64,000 bases of DNA from Cytobacillus praedii (GCF_001439605.1 NZ_LMBX01000002.1:62001-126000); one strand, 5' to 3'. Shown: positions 51,834 to 61,249, numbered from the stretch's first letter. Numbers and translations are program-made. The notes: generated by a model not told the origin, from the letters alone.

Positions 51834-51852
51834 TACGATACACTCCTTATCT

Positions 51853-53001
51853 TTATTTCGTTCCTACTAATCTTGAAGTATATCTTCTCGCCGCTTCCAT
51901 AGGTCCAAACTTATAATGCTGCAGCCATGCATTTGCAAAAACAACTTGAAGTGAGCTAATAAACAGCCAAATAAGAACAATCTCTATGGAATTTACCTTT
52001 CCGCCTAGCCCAATGCCCCAGCCATAAAAAATAATGGAAGCAATGATATTTTGCATAACATAGCAGCTAAGCGACATCTTTCCAACGCTTTCAAGCTTGC
52101 TCCAAAGCCAAAAAGATTGGGTTCTTTCTACTATTTTAGCAATAAACGCTAAATAACCTAAAGATAATATCGGTGCAAATAGATAACGCACCGGAAAATC
52201 AAAGACACCCCCTGGCACAAAGATGAGCAAATTTAGCGGAACGCCTGCATATATGCCTAATTTAAATAATTTCCCCCTCTGTTTCTTGCCATTTTCATCT
52301 GAAGAAAAAACGCCAGATCTCATTAAACGAACACCAAGCAAGAAGAGAAATATATTCATAGGAATAACGAAAATGACCTCTGAACGTAAAATTACAAAAT
52401 TTAATAAACGATATTGAATTTGCTCTATCCAGCTGCCATTTTGATAGAGGGATACGATTTCTTTCATATCTCCAAATGATACATTTGACGCTGAGAACCC
52501 GAGAATGATTCCTTGCACTAAAAGCAGCAGCATGAAACTGCCATGAAGTCCTCCAATAATTTTCATCGCTCTAGCAATCACCCGATCCCCCCCCTTTACA
52601 ATAAAGGAAACAATGATCGCCGTTACCCCATAGCTCATTAAGATATCGTATTCCATAACAAGCGTGAAATGAACAAAGCCCTCTATCATTAAGATAAAGG
52701 AAGTCCATATATATACTCCTGGCCAAGCATTTCCTTTTCTTAAAGCCTGCTGATATTTTAACTCAAGGCCTACGCCAAACATAATGGTTAGTAAACCAAG
52801 CAGCTTTCCATTAACCAAAAATAAAACAAAAACTCTGATAAAATCTTGAACAGACTCCCACCATGCAGAATGATCATATGTGAAAATATAAGACAAGTCC
52901 CCTAAGCAGGCAAATATCCATATATTTGTCCCTAATGTCCCCAGCACGGCAAACCCTCTTAAAATATCAAGTAAGCGAATTCGTTTATTGTTTATATTCA
53001 T
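51853..53001 (-). CDS. DUF418 family membrane protein, second copy
   Basis: Polytopic membrane protein of 382 residues, with LLDILRGFAVLGTLGTNIWI, about nine hydrophobic segments, and the C-terminal LSCYVMQNIIASIIFYGWGI plus FGPMEAARRY blocks of DUF418. Similar in all parts to the 3147-4352 protein but clearly diverged. The start is ATG 52999-53001 with GGAAATGG/AAAGGAAATGG just upstream; the longer frame lacks a site. First gene of an operon with a DesK/DesR-like pair. Function unknown. Confidence 0.87.
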   Translation of the reverse strand: MNINNKRIRLLDILRGFAVLGTLGTNIWIFACLGDLSYIFTYDHSAWWESVQDFIRVFVLFLVNGKLLGLLTIMFGVGLELKYQQALRKGNAWPGVYIWTSFILMIEGFVHFTLVMEYDILMSYGVTAIIVSFIVKGGDRVIARAMKIIGGLHGSFMLLLLVQGIILGFSASNVSFGDMKEIVSLYQNGSWIEQIQYRLLNFVILRSEVIFVIPMNIFLFLLGVRLMRSGVFSSDENGKKQRGKLFKLGIYAGVPLNLLIFVPGGVFDFPVRYLFAPILSLGYLAFIAKIVERTQSFWLWSKLESVGKMSLSCYVMQNIIASIIFYGWGIGLGGKVNSIEIVLIWLFISSLQVVFANAWLQHYKFGPMEAARRYTSRLVGTK

Positions 53002-53178
53002 CCATTTCCATTTCCTTTCCTGATTTGATAAGTTTATTTTATCTGTGCAAATAAGCAATCAATATTCACACTTATCAGGAGTTTTTTATGACAGGTGTCA
53101 TAAAAAAAAATGGACATGCTTAGGGGAGCAAATCCATTTAGATTTAAAGCCTTTATATAAAACTTAATAAATTAAGAA

Positions 53179-53209
53179 AATCCGAGATCTCAATAAAGAG
53201 ACTCAGATC
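53179..53209 (-). terminator. Terminator of the PadR-DUF1700-DUF4097 operon
   Basis: On the minus strand ATCTGAGTCTC pairs with GAGATCTCGGAT with a small bulge, then TTTTCTT. Confidence 0.65.
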
Positions 53210-53219
53210 CCTGGTGCAT

Positions 53220-54182
53220 TTAAAAGTCCACTTGGACATCCCCATCATTAGAAACAATATCTAGCCTATGTTCAGAATTTGCCTTATGCGATGCCTTTCC
53301 TTCAAAATTATTATCATTAATTGAAATATCTCCAAATTGATTGCGGATCGTATAGCTTAACTCAGATTCTTTATTAGAAAGCTTTAGATCGATGTCGCCA
53401 AAGCTTGAATGTATGCTAGAATTTCCCAGAAGCTTTCCTTGAATGTCAATATCTCCATCATTGCTCTTTATAGTGAGCTCTTGACTTAAAAATTCTTTAA
53501 AGGTAATATCACCAAATTTGTTAGTAAAAACAGTTGAAGCAGCTTCTAGACCATTAAATTCTGCATCGCCATCATTCATTTCCACGTGTAATTTTGCTGT
53601 TTTCACTTTGCTTCCTGTAATATCTCCAAATCCATTTTCTATTGTTAATTCATTGGATTGCAAATCCTTGATTACAATATCCCCATCGTTTGCATAAATG
53701 TCCATTTTATCCACTGCCATTTCAACTAAGCGAATATCTCCAAATTTGTTCACTAATGAAATATTAGAGAATTTGGTGTCCCTTGGAACGTAAATTTTAA
53801 TGATCGGCTTTGGAATGTTTTTGAAAGATAAATTCATTAAAAATATTGAGTCAGACTTTTGATTTTCTCCTGTTAGTACGAATGTGTCATTCTCTACTTC
53901 ATGCTTAACCTCTGTCCATTTTAATCTTTCAATTTCGAGTTTGTATTCATTTGATGGAATAATCTCTATATCAGCATCCGCCAAATTAATATTTATTTTT
54001 GTAAATGAAGGTAAAGAAAACTCCTCCTCTATCCGATCCTCTGTTTTTATTACCTTTACCCCATCCTTCGTATTTACAATAGAAAGATTTGCCCCAGATA
54101 ATAAGCCAGCTACTCCAAAAATAATTCCGATAACAATCATGGTGCTTGCAATTAGCGTCATTGTTTTTTTAGAGGTTTTCAT
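53220..54182 (-). CDS. DUF4097 beta-helical surface protein (LiaG-like)
   Basis: Protein of 320 residues. One N-terminal membrane helix (about 9-28) is followed by a repeat-rich, extracytoplasmic region. Strands with the words FGDI and NDGD alternate about every 20-24 residues (NKFGDIRLVEM, ANDGDIVIKDL, NGFGDITGSKV, MNDGDAEFNGL, NKFGDITFKEF, SNDGDIDIQGK and on), which predicts a right-handed beta-solenoid. Such DUF4097 proteins are linked with envelope stress systems. GGAGGG precedes the ATG, and the gene overlaps the DUF1700 gene by 14 bp. Confidence 0.87.
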   Translation of the reverse strand: MKTSKKTMTLIASTMIVIGIIFGVAGLLSGANLSIVNTKDGVKVIKTEDRIEEEFSLPSFTKININLADADIEIIPSNEYKLEIERLKWTEVKHEVENDTFVLTGENQKSDSIFLMNLSFKNIPKPIIKIYVPRDTKFSNISLVNKFGDIRLVEMAVDKMDIYANDGDIVIKDLQSNELTIENGFGDITGSKVKTAKLHVEMNDGDAEFNGLEAASTVFTNKFGDITFKEFLSQELTIKSNDGDIDIQGKLLGNSSIHSSFGDIDLKLSNKESELSYTIRNQFGDISINDNNFEGKASHKANSEHRLDIVSNDGDVQVDF

Positions 54183-54783
54183 TTTTCAAACCCTCCTTAC
54201 GTTTGTACGTAATTTTATCGAGTAGCCTTTTCAGCCATTTGGCTAATGAATTGCTCATATTCTTTGTTACTAATATAAGCGGCGGATATAGAAGGATCCC
54301 AATCCCAGAGGCTGTTAATCCAATGCCAATAAAGAAAAGGGAGGTTTGCCAATGCTGTGCGATTACAGCAAATCCCGCTACAATACTAAAAATCCCTCCT
54401 AAGGCTAATGAAAAAGTTAGAAGAAAAAATGTTAATAAAAAGGTTCCGCAAATAAGAACGAGAGTAAATATGAGAATGATCACAAACAGCAGCAATGGTA
54501 AAGCAATCGGCGAAGCGAGAATAGCTAGAATGATGAACCATACAGCTGAGAGCCCTTTTTTAGCTGTGCTTGATTCATTGTCCAACCCTTTTAAAGCGTA
54601 TTCCGCTAAAATTTGCGTGGACACATGTGATGGTGAGCCTAGTTTAGCTATTACCTCAGCGGTATTTTCTTCACCCGCTTCTTCAAAATATTCATTATAG
54701 AAATCTAAGGCTGCGTTTATTTCTTCATTCGGCAATTTTTTAAGCTTTTGCCGCAGCACTATTAAATACTCTTCCCTACTCAT
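54169..54783 (-). CDS. DUF1700 family membrane protein (HAAS domain)
   Basis: Protein of 204 residues. The N-terminal 75 residues (LRQKLKKLPNEEINAALDFY, then YFEEAGEENTAEVIAKLGSP) are the HAAS-type helical domain found on PadR partners; then four membrane helices follow (about 80-180). In this common operon type, it is thought to sense or act as a transmembrane partner of PadR. Overlaps the PadR gene by 8 bp. Confidence 0.88.
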   Translation of the reverse strand: MSREEYLIVLRQKLKKLPNEEINAALDFYNEYFEEAGEENTAEVIAKLGSPSHVSTQILAEYALKGLDNESSTAKKGLSAVWFIILAILASPIALPLLLFVIILIFTLVLICGTFLLTFFLLTFSLALGGIFSIVAGFAVIAQHWQTSLFFIGIGLTASGIGILLYPPLILVTKNMSNSLAKWLKRLLDKITYKRKEGLKNENL

Positions 54784-55096
54784 AATGTATTCCCCCTAAT
54801 AGGACTGAATCAATTTTTTGCTTATAATCTACCCACTCCTCAAGCAGCTCCTCATATTTAGAGCGGCCGCTTGGAGTAATTCGATAATACCGCCGGTTTC
54901 TGCCTTGAAAAGGCTGATCATAAGTGGTTAAAAACTCCCCTTTTTGGAGTCTGCGAAGGACTGGGTATAATGTCGATTCTGAAATATCCATTACCTCGCG
55001 AACGTGCTGTGTAAGAGAATACCCATATGCATCTTCCTTCGCTAATATGGCAAGGACACAAGCATCAAGCAAAGAGGATCCTAGCTGAAATGACAT
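54776..55096 (-). CDS. PadR-family transcriptional repressor
   Basis: Protein of 106 residues, PadR-s1 type: winged helix (SLLDACVLAILAKEDAYGYS, then ISESTLYPVLRRLQKGEFLT) and a C-terminal dimerisation helix (KYEELLEEWVDYKQKIDSVL). The start is ATG 55094-55096, 7 nt after GGAGGTG; the longer frame to 55123 lacks a site. It should bind the two palindromes at 55130-55182 and repress its own operon. Confidence 0.9.
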   Translation of the reverse strand: MSFQLGSSLLDACVLAILAKEDAYGYSLTQHVREVMDISESTLYPVLRRLQKGEFLTTYDQPFQGRNRRYYRITPSGRSKYEELLEEWVDYKQKIDSVLLGGIHYE

Positions 55097-55129
55097 CACT
55101 GTACACCTCCATGTATTATACATTAGCTC

Positions 55130-55192
55130 ATATTATATATCGTATAGTATTGGTGTCAAAGATATTATATGTCGTATAATATGTTATGTCAA
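55130..55192 (-). promoter_or_regulatory. Tandem promoters with two PadR-type palindromic operators
   Basis: Operator 1 is ATATTATA-N5-TATAGTAT (55130-55150); operator 2 is ATATTATA-N5-TATAATAT (55162-55182), 32 bp centre to centre. On the minus strand TTGACA (55187-55192)/17 bp/TATAAT (55164-55169) is a consensus promoter, and TTGACA (55154-55159)/16 bp/TATAAT (55132-55137) a second. Each operator covers one -10 element. Confidence 0.75.
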
Positions 55193-55249
55193 CGTATATT
55201 ATTGAAAAATTTTCCATTTTATTAGAAAATTATTCAAAACACAATAAAA

Positions 55250-55281
55250 AGGAGAACACAATCCTTTAATCGTGTCCTCCT
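55250..55281 (-). terminator. Terminator of the TRAP/catabolic operon
   Basis: On the minus strand AGGAGGACAC pairs with GTGTTCTCCT, followed by TTTTATTG. It lies behind the aldehyde dehydrogenase gene. Confidence 0.8.
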
Positions 55282-55305
55282 GTTATTTCACTTATATTCA
55301 GCTTT

Positions 55306-56763
55306 CTAATATTTAAGAGCAATATTTTTAACCTGTGTATAGTTTCGTATAGCTTCTAATCCCTTTTCTCTTCCAAACCCGCTCTTTTTATACCCGCCAA
55401 ATGGCTGGGCAATGCCTCCCCCAGCACCATAATGGTTAATGAAGACTTGACCGCATTGAAGCTCGTTTGCTACACGATGGGCACGGCCTACATTTTCAGT
55501 CCATACGCCTGCAACCAGTCCATATGGCGTGCCATTCGCTATTTCAATCGCCTCTTCTTCCGTTTCAAATGTGGTAACTGTTAAAACAGGACCAAAAATT
55601 TCTTCTTGTGCAAGGTGATGGGCTGGCGGAATATGATCTAGTATGGTTGGCTGCATGTAGTATCCAGATTCACACCCTTTTATCGTTGCACGCTTCCCGC
55701 CAGTTACAATGGTGATTCCATCTTCCCTAGCAAGCTCAATAAAACCTTGAATCCGTTCAAATTGTTTTTTGGATAACACCGGTCCTAAATCATGGTTGTC
55801 CATTCCTGGTCCAATCGATAGACTTTCCATTTTCGCTGCTAATTTTCGGACAAAATCATTCTTAATTGTTTTTTCAATTACTAAACGTGATCCCGCTGAG
55901 CAGGTCTGTCCGGCATTTTGGACAATCGAGCGCATCACCCATTCCAATGCGTTTTCCTCATTGCAATCGGCAAACACAATATTTGGGGACTTTCCTCCAA
56001 GTTCAAGTGTTACAGGAACAATGTTTTGAGCCGCAGACTCCATCACTCTTTTTCCTGTCTCCACTGAACCGGTAAACGTTATATGGTGGATCCCTGGGTG
56101 TGATGAAAGTGCCGCACCTGCTTCATGGCCATAACCTGTTATGACATTAATAATCCCTTTTGGAAGTCCGATCGGTTCAATAATTTCAACAAGTTTTAAG
56201 GTTGTTAATGGTGTATCCTCAGCAGGCTTAAGTACTGCTGCGTTTCCTGTCGCAATCGAAATGGCAATGCTCCTTGCTGCGATTTGCAGCGGGTAATTCC
56301 ATGGAATAATATGTCCGACAATACCAAGCGGTTCACGGACCGTATAATCAATAATTCCTGCTTCAACTGGAATCGTTTCTCCTAATATTTTGTCAGCTGC
56401 GCCCGCATAGAACTCAAAATAACGAGCAGCAATTTCTACATCCATTTCTGATTGCGCATATGGTTTTCCTACATCCATCGTTTCTAATCTAGCAAACTCA
56501 TCTTTATTATTACGGATTAATTCAGCAATCTGATAGAGAAGTTTCCCCCGTTTATACGGCTGGAGTGATTTCCATTCTGCTGAAGAAAAAGCCGCTTGTG
56601 CTTTTTTAACAGCCATATCAATTTCCTCCTTATTCCCTCTTGGAACAAAGGCAATCGTTGACCCATCTGCAGGATTCCTCACTTCTATTAATTTCGCGTC
56701 ATCTGGCACAACCCATTCTCCGCCAATAAAACAGCCAAGCACATTCACATCTGCAGCGTTCAC
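55306..56763 (-). CDS. NAD(P)-dependent aldehyde dehydrogenase
   Basis: Enzyme of 485 residues of the ALDH superfamily. Visible: GNYPLQI-type cofactor segment (HIIPWNYPLQIAARS), FTGSVETGK, the general base in LELGGKSPNIVF and the catalytic Cys in NAGQTCSAGSRLVIE. It oxidises an aldehyde to an acid; the betaine-aldehyde/succinate-semialdehyde type is nearest in style. The start is GTG 56761-56763 (AGGGGA 7 nt before, one base after the SDR stop). Last gene of a seven-gene operon; its substrate is probably an aldehyde formed in that pathway. Confidence 0.9.
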   Translation of the reverse strand: MNAADVNVLGCFIGGEWVVPDDAKLIEVRNPADGSTIAFVPRGNKEEIDMAVKKAQAAFSSAEWKSLQPYKRGKLLYQIAELIRNNKDEFARLETMDVGKPYAQSEMDVEIAARYFEFYAGAADKILGETIPVEAGIIDYTVREPLGIVGHIIPWNYPLQIAARSIAISIATGNAAVLKPAEDTPLTTLKLVEIIEPIGLPKGIINVITGYGHEAGAALSSHPGIHHITFTGSVETGKRVMESAAQNIVPVTLELGGKSPNIVFADCNEENALEWVMRSIVQNAGQTCSAGSRLVIEKTIKNDFVRKLAAKMESLSIGPGMDNHDLGPVLSKKQFERIQGFIELAREDGITIVTGGKRATIKGCESGYYMQPTILDHIPPAHHLAQEEIFGPVLTVTTFETEEEAIEIANGTPYGLVAGVWTENVGRAHRVANELQCGQVFINHYGAGGGIAQPFGGYKKSGFGREKGLEAIRNYTQVKNIALKY

Positions 56764-56764
56764 T

Positions 56765-57505
56765 TTATATTCCCCTTCCGCCATCAACATTTAACACGGA
56801 ACCAGTTACAATCGACGCTTCCTTCGAACATAAGTAAACAAGGGAATTGGCAATATCAATCGGATTAATGAGCCGCCCTAATGGAACACTTTTCTTGAAA
56901 ATGTTTTCCTTCGTTGCTTCAACATCCGCATTCTTGGATGTAAATTGACCGAGCATATTCGTATCAGCAGGACCGGGGTTCACCACGTTTACCCGGATTC
57001 CGTAGTCAGCAAGCTCAATAGCTAATGCCTGAGAAAATGAAACGGCTGCCCCTTTTGAAGCAATATAAGCATTCAATCCTGGACGCGGCCTGACCATTGA
57101 TATAGAGGCGATATTCACAATCACGCCTTCTCCTTGTTGTTTCATATATGGGACCGCTTCACGGCAGGTAAGAAAAAGAGATGTCGCATTCACACTCATC
57201 AATTTTTCCCAGTCTGCCAAACTTACCTCCTCAATTTGTGTCGCTGCTTGGGCAATTCCAGCAATATTAACAAGCCCATCTACACGGCCGAATACACGTT
57301 TAACTTCTTGAAAGATTCGAGCAACATCAGCTTCACTCGTTAAATTAGCTGCTATCGGCAGAAGCCGATCTGACTTCTCCATACCATCAATATTCAAATC
57401 AACAGCTGCAACATATGCCCCTTCTTCTAAAAATCGCTTCACCGTTTCTCTGCCCATTCCGCCTTTTGCACCCGTGACAACAAAAACCTCATTTTCAAGT
57501 CTCAT
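56765..57505 (-). CDS. Short-chain dehydrogenase of the catabolic operon
   Basis: SDR of 246 residues: TGAKGGMG cofactor motif, NIAG, Ser in IASISMVRP, YIASKGA, ending VTGSVLNVDGGRGI. An Asp at the end of beta-2 (VAAVDLN) suggests NAD. AAGGGAATGCATA precedes the ATG, which overlaps the stop of the tartrate dehydrogenase-like gene by one base (TAATG). Likely oxidises or reduces a hydroxy group in the same pathway. Confidence 0.88.
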   Translation of the reverse strand: MRLENEVFVVTGAKGGMGRETVKRFLEEGAYVAAVDLNIDGMEKSDRLLPIAANLTSEADVARIFQEVKRVFGRVDGLVNIAGIAQAATQIEEVSLADWEKLMSVNATSLFLTCREAVPYMKQQGEGVIVNIASISMVRPRPGLNAYIASKGAAVSFSQALAIELADYGIRVNVVNPGPADTNMLGQFTSKNADVEATKENIFKKSVPLGRLINPIDIANSLVYLCSKEASIVTGSVLNVDGGRGI

Positions 57506-58593
57506 TATGCATTCCCTTCCTTAACTAATAAGATTTGCTGCAAGGCCTCACAAATTGCTGTGCCCATTTCACTTGTGGTTGATGTTCCGCCTAAATCGGG
57601 TGTACGCGCCTCTTTTTCAAGCAAAACTCTTTCAATCGCATCTACGATCACACCTGCTAAATCCGCTCTTCCTAAATGCTCAAGCATAAGGGCTGCTGAC
57701 CATATTTGTGCAATTGGATTAGCAATTCCCTTGCCGGCAATATCAGGAGCGGACCCATGTACAGGCTCAAACATAGACGGATAGTCCCCTTCTGGATTCA
57801 GGTTAGCTGATGGAGATAGACCCAATCCTCCGACAACAGCCGAACCTAAATCACTCAAAATATCACCAAACAAATTGGAGGCTACAACCACTTCAAAGTC
57901 CTTAGGTCTTGAAACGAAATAGGCAGCAAGCGCGTCAATATAATAACTGTCCAACTTTATAGCAGGAAACTCCTCACTGATCTCTTGCACTACTTCATCC
58001 CATAGCTTCATGGAATGAATGATCGCATTCGATTTTGTCGCACTTGTAACCGACCTTTTTCTATTCCTCTTTGCATATTCAAAGGCAAATCTTGCTGCTT
58101 TGGCTGTACCTTTTCTTGTAAAAATCGTATTTTGAACAGCGATTTCCTGTTCAAAACCCGGATATAATCTTCCTCCGCTATTTGAGTACTCCCCTTCCGC
58201 ATTTTCACGGATAATGACAAAATCTATGTCTCCCCCATCAGTCAATGGAGAAGCTATCCCTTGCAGCAATTTGACCGGACGGAAATTGATGTATTGGTTA
58301 AATTGCTTTCTTATCGGCATGATCAATTTCCATATGGTAACCTCATCAGGAACACGCTGATCTCCGATTGCCCCAAATAAAATTGCATCATACTTATTTA
58401 AAGTTTCCAGTCCATTCTTTGGCATGATTTCTCCATGCTGAAGATAGTACTCGCTATTCCAATGAAATGTATCAAATTCCATATGTAAAGTGGAATCTAG
58501 CTTTTTTAAAAACTCTAATACTTTCATTGTTTCAATTACGACTTCTGGACCAATTCCATCTCCAGGTAAAACAGCTATTCGATAACTTTTCAT
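57505..58593 (-). CDS. Tartrate/D-malate dehydrogenase-type beta-decarboxylating dehydrogenase
   Basis: Enzyme of 362 residues in the isocitrate/isopropylmalate dehydrogenase family. Visible: VLPGDGIGPEV, VIIRENAEGEYS (a hydroxy-acid loop unlike that of LeuB), the TKSNAIIHSMKLWDEV segment with the catalytic Lys region, DALAAYFV, SNLFGDILSDLGSAVVGGLG and FEPVHGSAPDIAGKGIANPI. This pattern fits TtuC/DmlA-type enzymes that oxidise tartrate or D-malate. It overlaps the FAD oxidase gene by 4 bp. The most informative clue to the substrate class of the operon. Confidence 0.87.
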   Translation of the reverse strand: MKSYRIAVLPGDGIGPEVVIETMKVLEFLKKLDSTLHMEFDTFHWNSEYYLQHGEIMPKNGLETLNKYDAILFGAIGDQRVPDEVTIWKLIMPIRKQFNQYINFRPVKLLQGIASPLTDGGDIDFVIIRENAEGEYSNSGGRLYPGFEQEIAVQNTIFTRKGTAKAARFAFEYAKRNRKRSVTSATKSNAIIHSMKLWDEVVQEISEEFPAIKLDSYYIDALAAYFVSRPKDFEVVVASNLFGDILSDLGSAVVGGLGLSPSANLNPEGDYPSMFEPVHGSAPDIAGKGIANPIAQIWSAALMLEHLGRADLAGVIVDAIERVLLEKEARTPDLGGTSTTSEMGTAICEALQQILLVKEGNA

Positions 58594-59969
58594 CTTTCCA
58601 CCACTTCTTCCATTTCGAATATTTTCCCCGGATTTAAAATATTTTCCGGATCCAGAGATCTCTTAATCAATTTCATCATCTTTAATGAGGTAGCACGTTC
58701 TTCCTTGAGAAATTTCATCTTCCCGACTCCAATACCGTGCTCACCGGTACATGTTCCCCTATGCTCGAGGGCAAACGTAACGACTTTTTCATTCAATGCA
58801 TGGAAACGTGCCATTTCATCTTTATCATCTGTATTTAATCCAAATACTGCATGAAAGTTTCCATCCCCTACATGGCCAAGAATGGCTCCATCCATCTCGT
58901 ATTCTTCTAATAGTTTTCTTGTATAAGCAATAGAAAGCGCTAATTGCGAAATAGGAACACAGACATCTGTTGATACAAGCTTTCGATTGGGCTTACGGCC
59001 AACAATGGCTAGCGCAGCCTGATGGCGTGCTTCCCAAAGCTGTGCCCGTTTAATCGAATCATTCTCAAATTCAAAATGGGTTGATCCCGAATCCTCCATT
59101 AATTCCTTAATAAAGGTGATTCCTTGTTTAGTTGCTTCTGCAGTTCCGTTATATTCTAAAAAAAGTGTTGGTGTTTCCTTAAAGTCAGTCCCCTTAAATT
59201 CATTAACCGCTTGAATCGTCGCTGCATCAACAAGCTCCATTTTTCCAATGCCGACACCAGACTGCAGGACTAATTCAGCTGCCTTGCCTGCTTCTTCAAC
59301 AGTCTCAAATGCTGCTTTTGCTACCACAGTTGCTTCTGGGATACCTGTTAGCTTTAATGTGATTTCAGTAAAAATGCCTAAAGTCCCTTCTGAACCAATC
59401 AAAAGCTCAGTCAAATTATAGCCTGCTGATGATTTAATCGTTTCCCCGCCTGTTGAAATAAGGCTGCCATCTGCCATAACGACTTGAAGACCAAGGACAT
59501 TATGCTTCATTGTGCCGAACTTTACCGCATTCGTCCCGCTTGCATTTGTCGCAGCCATTCCGCCAACGGTCGCATCTGCACCTGGATCAATTGGAAAAAA
59601 TAAGCCGTATTTTTTCAAGTGTTTATTTAATTGCATTCGAGTCACACCAGGCTGAACCTTAACGACAAAATCATCAGGATAGACAGAAGTCACTTCATTC
59701 ATCAGAGTGAAATCCATGCTAATGCCGCCAAAGACTGGCATTAGATGCCCTTCAATGCTGCTTCCTGCACCGAAAGGAATGATCGGTATTTTTTTGGAGG
59801 ACGCATATTTTACAATCTCAACAACCTCATGTTCCGTTTTAGGAAAAACAACAATATCTGGCTTTTTCCTTTCATGATAGTCGGTACCGCCGCTATGATG
59901 CTCCAGCACGGTTTCATTTACACTTACACGCTCTGTGTCTTCTAAAATAGCTAATAAATCTTCGTACAT
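58590..59969 (-). CDS. FAD-linked 2-hydroxyacid oxidase (GlcD/D-lactate dehydrogenase type)
   Basis: Protein of 459 residues. A PCMH FAD domain (IPFGAGSSIEGHLMPVFGGI, then GVTRMQLNKHL and GADATVGGMAATNASGTNAV) is followed by the FAD-oxidase C domain ending VGDGNFHAVFGL, TGEHGIGVGKMKF and DPENILNPGKIF. It oxidises a 2-hydroxyacid such as glycolate, D-lactate or a tartrate-like acid to the keto acid, passing electrons to quinone or a partner. Start ATG 59967-59969, GAGGTG before it; the longer GTG start is inside the site. No GlcE/GlcF partner is encoded here. Confidence 0.9.
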   Translation of the reverse strand: MYEDLLAILEDTERVSVNETVLEHHSGGTDYHERKKPDIVVFPKTEHEVVEIVKYASSKKIPIIPFGAGSSIEGHLMPVFGGISMDFTLMNEVTSVYPDDFVVKVQPGVTRMQLNKHLKKYGLFFPIDPGADATVGGMAATNASGTNAVKFGTMKHNVLGLQVVMADGSLISTGGETIKSSAGYNLTELLIGSEGTLGIFTEITLKLTGIPEATVVAKAAFETVEEAGKAAELVLQSGVGIGKMELVDAATIQAVNEFKGTDFKETPTLFLEYNGTAEATKQGITFIKELMEDSGSTHFEFENDSIKRAQLWEARHQAALAIVGRKPNRKLVSTDVCVPISQLALSIAYTRKLLEEYEMDGAILGHVGDGNFHAVFGLNTDDKDEMARFHALNEKVVTFALEHRGTCTGEHGIGVGKMKFLKEERATSLKMMKLIKRSLDPENILNPGKIFEMEEVVER

Positions 59970-59980
59970 ATTTTTCACCT

Positions 59981-61249
59981 CTATTTATCTAGTAAAAACA
60001 AGCTGATTGAAGGCATAAAGCTTAGAATAAATACGTCTACAATCAAAATAATCAAGAACGGAACAATTGCTCGTACGATATGCTCCAGTCGAATCTTTGC
60101 AATATTGGATGCAACAAATAAGTTAATTCCAACTGGCGGTGTGATCATTCCAATGGCAAGATTGACAACCATGACAACACCGAAATGCACAAGATCGATT
60201 CCTGCGGCAGATGCGATAGGGACTAAAATCGGCGCCAAAATAACAATGGCTGCTGATGTTTCAAGAAATGTTCCAACGATTAACAAGATGATATTGATGA
60301 TAATTAAGATCATAATCGCATTTGTTGTTATACCAAGCATCGCATCCGTAATCTGCAGCGGAATTTGTTCCCTTGTTAAAATGAAGCCAAAAATCGAAGC
60401 ACATGAAATGATAAAAAGAATGACAGCTGAGGTTACACCTGAAGAAATAAATATCTCAGGCAAATCCTTCCACTTAATCTCTTTATAAATAAAAAGACCG
60501 ACAATTAATCCATAGACAACCGCAATAACTGAACCTTCTGTTGGAGTGAAAATCCCCCCATAAATCCCGCCAAGAATGATAATTGGCATGAGCAAGGCTA
60601 AAATTGCATCTTTAAAGGAAATAGCAATTTCTTTGAAAGAGCTTTTTTCTTCTTTTCCATAGCCTCGTTTACGAGAAATAACATAGGCAACGATAATCAG
60701 TGAGATTCCGACAAATATTCCTGGCATTATTCCTGCAATGAACAGATCACCAATGGATGCACCAGCAATAACCCCAAATAAAATTAATGGAACACTAGGA
60801 GGAATCATGACTCCAATCGTTCCGCCTGCGGCTTGGATCGCTGTCGCAAAACTCTTGTCGTAGCCTTTTTTCACCATTGCCGGAATAAGAATACTCCCGA
60901 CTGCAGCCGTTGTTGCAGCAGCAGATCCAGATACAGCAGCAAAAAACATACATGTTACGATTGATACCATTGCTAATCCACCATGAAGACCTCCTACAAG
61001 GGAACCGGCAAAATTCATTAAACGCTTCGAAATACCACCTGTCTCCATTAACTTCCCAGCAAGAATAAAGAATGGAACAGCCATCAGCGTAAATGAATCG
61101 GTTGAATTAAACATTTTTTGGACAACAACCATTAATGGCACATTATCTTGAACCATTAAGACAATCATCGAAGCAAGCCCAAGTGCGACCGCAACCGGAA
61201 TGTTAATTAGAAAAAGAACGATTAGCACGCCAAATAATAACCAGGCCAT
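59981..61249 (-). CDS. TRAP transporter large permease (DctM-like)
   Basis: Membrane protein of 422 residues with about 12 hydrophobic segments. Conserved DctM blocks: VPFFILAGKLMETGGISKRL, AAVSGSAAATTAAVGSILIP, AAGGTIGVMIPPSVPLILFG and the C-terminal IGMITPPVGINLFVASNIAK. It imports an organic acid with sodium, with DctP and DctQ. Start ATG 61249 overlaps the DctQ stop (TAATG); AAGGGGGG lies upstream. Confidence 0.93.
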   Translation of the reverse strand: MAWLLFGVLIVLFLINIPVAVALGLASMIVLMVQDNVPLMVVVQKMFNSTDSFTLMAVPFFILAGKLMETGGISKRLMNFAGSLVGGLHGGLAMVSIVTCMFFAAVSGSAAATTAAVGSILIPAMVKKGYDKSFATAIQAAGGTIGVMIPPSVPLILFGVIAGASIGDLFIAGIMPGIFVGISLIIVAYVISRKRGYGKEEKSSFKEIAISFKDAILALLMPIIILGGIYGGIFTPTEGSVIAVVYGLIVGLFIYKEIKWKDLPEIFISSGVTSAVILFIISCASIFGFILTREQIPLQITDAMLGITTNAIMILIIINIILLIVGTFLETSAAIVILAPILVPIASAAGIDLVHFGVVMVVNLAIGMITPPVGINLFVASNIAKIRLEHIVRAIVPFLIILIVDVFILSFMPSISLFLLDK

